Assembly: GCA_002347085.1 (NCBI GenBank)
Contig: DDWW01000044.1
Span: 1 to 16,463, forward strand
DNA: 16,463 nt
Direction of reading: 5' to 3'
Source of the DNA: Desulfobulbaceae bacterium UBA2276
GTDB taxonomy: Bacteria; Desulfobacterota; Desulfobulbia; Desulfobulbales; Desulfocapsaceae
Both the position numbers and the translations under genes were made by a program. Positions 14,906 through 16,463 of the stretch are shown here, one piece after another (position 1 is the stretch's first letter; each line of letters opens with the position of its first letter). Under the pieces are notes generated by a model. That model was not told the origin of the DNA, did no database searches, and saw nothing but the letters and a program-made list of their open reading frames with translations.

Positions 14906-16150
14906 TCAATGTTGTCTCTTGGGTAAAAACGCAGAAAGGAAGACAGCCGTGAGGGCCAAACAGGCCGCCATGAGAAAGCTGCCGGCAAAACTGCCGGTCG
15001 TCTCGGCGAGTACCCCGGCCAGAAAAGGGCCGATAATCTGGCCCAGGCCAAAGACAAAGGTGACAAATCCAAAAATGGTTGCCACCCGTTCGGCCCCGGC
15101 GTAATCTCCCACCAGGGCGGCCATGATAGAAGGAACACTCCAGACCACAATGCCGTAGCAGCCAATGGAGAGGTAAAGAAAAACCTGGGGCAGATCCAGG
15201 GCAATCAGGAGGTAGGCCACGGCTTGAATGGCAAAGACCAGCATCAATGCTGGTCTGCGGCCAAATCGGTCAGAGAAGATCCCGAAGACCGGTCCGGAAA
15301 ACAGACTGAGAAGACCCACCCAGGACCAGAAATTTCCGGCCACGGTCTCGCTGAAGCCCTTTTCTTGGACCAGGGTGGTGACGATAAAGGTGGCGTAGAT
15401 CACATAGGTAAAGCCGAACAGAAAATAAATGGCGGCACAGTGCAGGACAATCGAAGAGCGGAGCCGGGGAGACTCGGCAAAGGAATTATGGTGTCTGTCG
15501 GGATGGAGTTCGGTCGTGCCCACAGGCAGGAGGCCGCATTCCTGAGGGCTGTTTCTGAGAATGAGAGAACATATCGCTGCGACACAGAGGACAATCGCGC
15601 CCAAGATAAACCAGCTTACCCGCCAACCCTGTTCATAGGCAGTGTTAAGATAAGGAATCAACTTTCCGGACAGGATAATGGCAAAACCGCTGCCAATGGC
15701 CACAAATCCAGTGGCTCGGCCTCGTTTATTGCTGGCAAACCAGCATGAGACCAGGGAGACCATTGGCACATTGGAGAGGCCGCTGCCGATTCCGGTCAAC
15801 AGATAGAGGGCTAGTATCAGATACAGGTTTTTGGCCCAGCCAATGAGGAGCATGGAGACGCCAATAATAGCCAGGGCCGTCCCGATTAACCTGCGGGCGC
15901 CAAAGCGTCTGGTCAGACGGCCGCAGAGCAGGACTGCGATCAGGTAGCCGATAAAGTTCAAGGTCCCGATCAGGCCCATCTGCGAATAGGAGAGTTGCAG
16001 GTCCCGGCCCATCGACGGCAGGAGCACTCCTAAGGAAAACCTGCCCAGGCCCAGGCTGGCAAAGAGACAGAGGGTGCCGGTGACCATTATGTACCAGCCG
16101 TAGTGGACTGTGGAAAGGCCCTTTTTGCAGGAGATGTTGTTAAAACCCAT
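14906..16150 (-). CDS. MFS transporter, 12-TM (YbfB/YjiJ-like)
   Basis: This inner-membrane major facilitator protein has 414 aa and about 12 hydrophobic segments. Family landmarks are GRLTRRFGARRLIG (77-90), the motif A between TM2 and TM3, and its counterpart GIFSDRFGRRPA (290-301) in the second half, with a central cytoplasmic loop near 200-232. The N-terminal stretch GLGRFSLGVLLPSM followed by LSYSQMGLIGTLNFIGYL resembles the YbfB/YjiJ (MFS_4) group; an oxalate/formate-antiporter-like assignment is the alternative. Substrate unknown. The ATG at 16150-16148 has only a weak GAAAG site. A candidate promoter lies at 16171-16199. It is the only minus-strand gene and converges on the MBL hydrolase with a 5-nt gap, so the two transcripts must overlap or terminate inside coding sequence. 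Confidence 0.9.
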   Translation of the reverse strand: MGFNNISCKKGLSTVHYGWYIMVTGTLCLFASLGLGRFSLGVLLPSMGRDLQLSYSQMGLIGTLNFIGYLIAVLLCGRLTRRFGARRLIGTALAIIGVSMLLIGWAKNLYLILALYLLTGIGSGLSNVPMVSLVSCWFASNKRGRATGFVAIGSGFAIILSGKLIPYLNTAYEQGWRVSWFILGAIVLCVAAICSLILRNSPQECGLLPVGTTELHPDRHHNSFAESPRLRSSIVLHCAAIYFLFGFTYVIYATFIVTTLVQEKGFSETVAGNFWSWVGLLSLFSGPVFGIFSDRFGRRPALMLVFAIQAVAYLLIALDLPQVFLYLSIGCYGIVVWSVPSIMAALVGDYAGAERVATIFGFVTFVFGLGQIIGPFLAGVLAETTGSFAGSFLMAACLALTAVFLSAFLPKRQH

Positions 16151-16170
16151 TTTCTTTCAATGGTGTTTGA

Positions 16171-16199
16171 TTCATATTCTTTCGGGACCGTTCTGTCAG
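16171..16199 (-). promoter_or_regulatory. Candidate sigma-70 promoter of the MFS gene
   Basis: On the minus strand CTGACA (16199-16194) and TATGAA (16176-16171) are separated by 17 nt. The -35 differs from consensus at one position and the -10 at two. It lies 21 nt before the start codon, so the leader would be very short. Confidence 0.45.
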
Positions 16200-16209
16200 A
16201 GTTAGAGGA

Positions 16210-16374
16210 TAAGGGACTCGGCCAGAATAAGTTGTTCCGTATTGCACAGGATTTTCGGCCATATTCGAGGAACGGGAATAGGCGCATAGCAGGGCTATGA
16301 AACTATTCCCGTGACGAAGAAGATGGCCGAAAAGATCAGCAAGACGGAATGAGTTATTTTGGCCGCGTCCCTAA
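16210..16374. repeat. Large imperfect inverted repeat: two 72-nt arms and a 21-nt spacer
   Basis: The left arm (16210-16281) and right arm (16303-16374) are equal in length and about 73% complementary by hand count. Perfect blocks include ACGGGAATAG / CTATTCCCGT and TTTTCGGCCAT / ATGGCCGAAAA, with further matches at ACGGAA, TTATT and GTCCCT. The spacer contains its own CATAGC / GCTATG hairpin (16285-16299). The whole could fold into one long hairpin as RNA or cruciform. No transposase is nearby, so it may be a miniature inverted-repeat element, a paired palindromic repeat unit or a structured RNA. Confidence 0.6.
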
Positions 16375-16415
16375 GGCCATGATAGCAGATTCCCCTTCGT
16401 TCTCCACCTGTTTTT

Positions 16416-16463
16416 AGAGGCCGTTGCTAAAAAGAGCGAGGCTCTTTTTAGCTTACGGCCTCT
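16416..16463. terminator. Long terminal hairpin, possible bidirectional terminator (cut by window end)
   Basis: AAAAAGAGC pairs with GCTCTTTTT around a GAG loop, and AGAGGCCGT with ACGGCCTCT forms an outer stem, with a one-base asymmetry between them. A TTTTT run precedes the left arm. A-tract, GC core and T-tract read similarly on both strands. The gene it would terminate lies beyond the window. Confidence 0.45.

Noticed and set aside
16087..16300. Small open frames on both strands upstream of the MFS gene
   Set aside because: They overlap the MFS start, its promoter and the inverted repeat, and their length is expected by chance.

Overview
The window is about 16.5 kb of a Gram-negative bacterial chromosome. 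Several features together suggest a deltaproteobacterium (Desulfobacterota), possibly Desulfobulbaceae-like: an outer-membrane lipoprotein efflux factor, a biosynthetic SpeA/SpeB pair, chemoreceptors with a CxxCH periplasmic sensor, a stand-alone bacteriohemerythrin and a multi-PAS GGDEF/EAL protein. That placement is inference from gene content and style; there is no rRNA or other phylogenetic marker. All genes read on the + strand except the last, a transporter on the - strand.

Layout. 1-134: the C-terminal end of a citrate synthase-family gene. 135-294: an intergenic region with a short dispersed repeat. 295-1671: an outer-membrane efflux lipoprotein without its pump partners. 1852-4696: agmatinase and arginine decarboxylase, tightly coupled, the two-step route arginine -> agmatine -> putrescine. 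4894-12513: a sensory block made of a heme-type chemoreceptor, a bacteriohemerythrin, a PAS-GAF-PAS-PAS-GGDEF-EAL c-di-GMP protein and a second, Cache-type chemoreceptor. 12560-13939: a secreted glycerophosphodiester phosphodiesterase with an unusual Pro/Ala-rich tail. 14031-14900: an MBL-fold hydrolase. 14906-16150 (-): an MFS transporter, convergent with the hydrolase and only 5 nt from it. 16151-16463: no gene, but a promoter candidate, a 165-nt inverted repeat and a terminal hairpin.

The sensory block is the functional core. A putative c-type heme receptor, an O2-binding hemerythrin and a soluble PAS/GAF-regulated c-di-GMP enzyme next to two methyl-accepting proteins suggest coordinated control of motility by oxygen or redox state. 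This rests on family knowledge and proximity, not on direct evidence.

The less expected signals are non-coding or relic features. (1) A decayed copy of the 3' end of speA sits just upstream of the second chemoreceptor, while the intact speA lies just upstream of the first, implying rearrangement around speA-receptor junctions. (2) Two diverged, inversely oriented copies of a roughly 100-bp repeat lie upstream of the efflux and hemerythrin genes. (3) Two 72-nt inverted arms form a large palindromic element upstream of the MFS gene. (4) The GGDEF/EAL gene has a leader that can be drawn as a pseudoknot followed by a terminator-like hairpin. I found no tRNA, rRNA, CRISPR array, transposase or phage gene.
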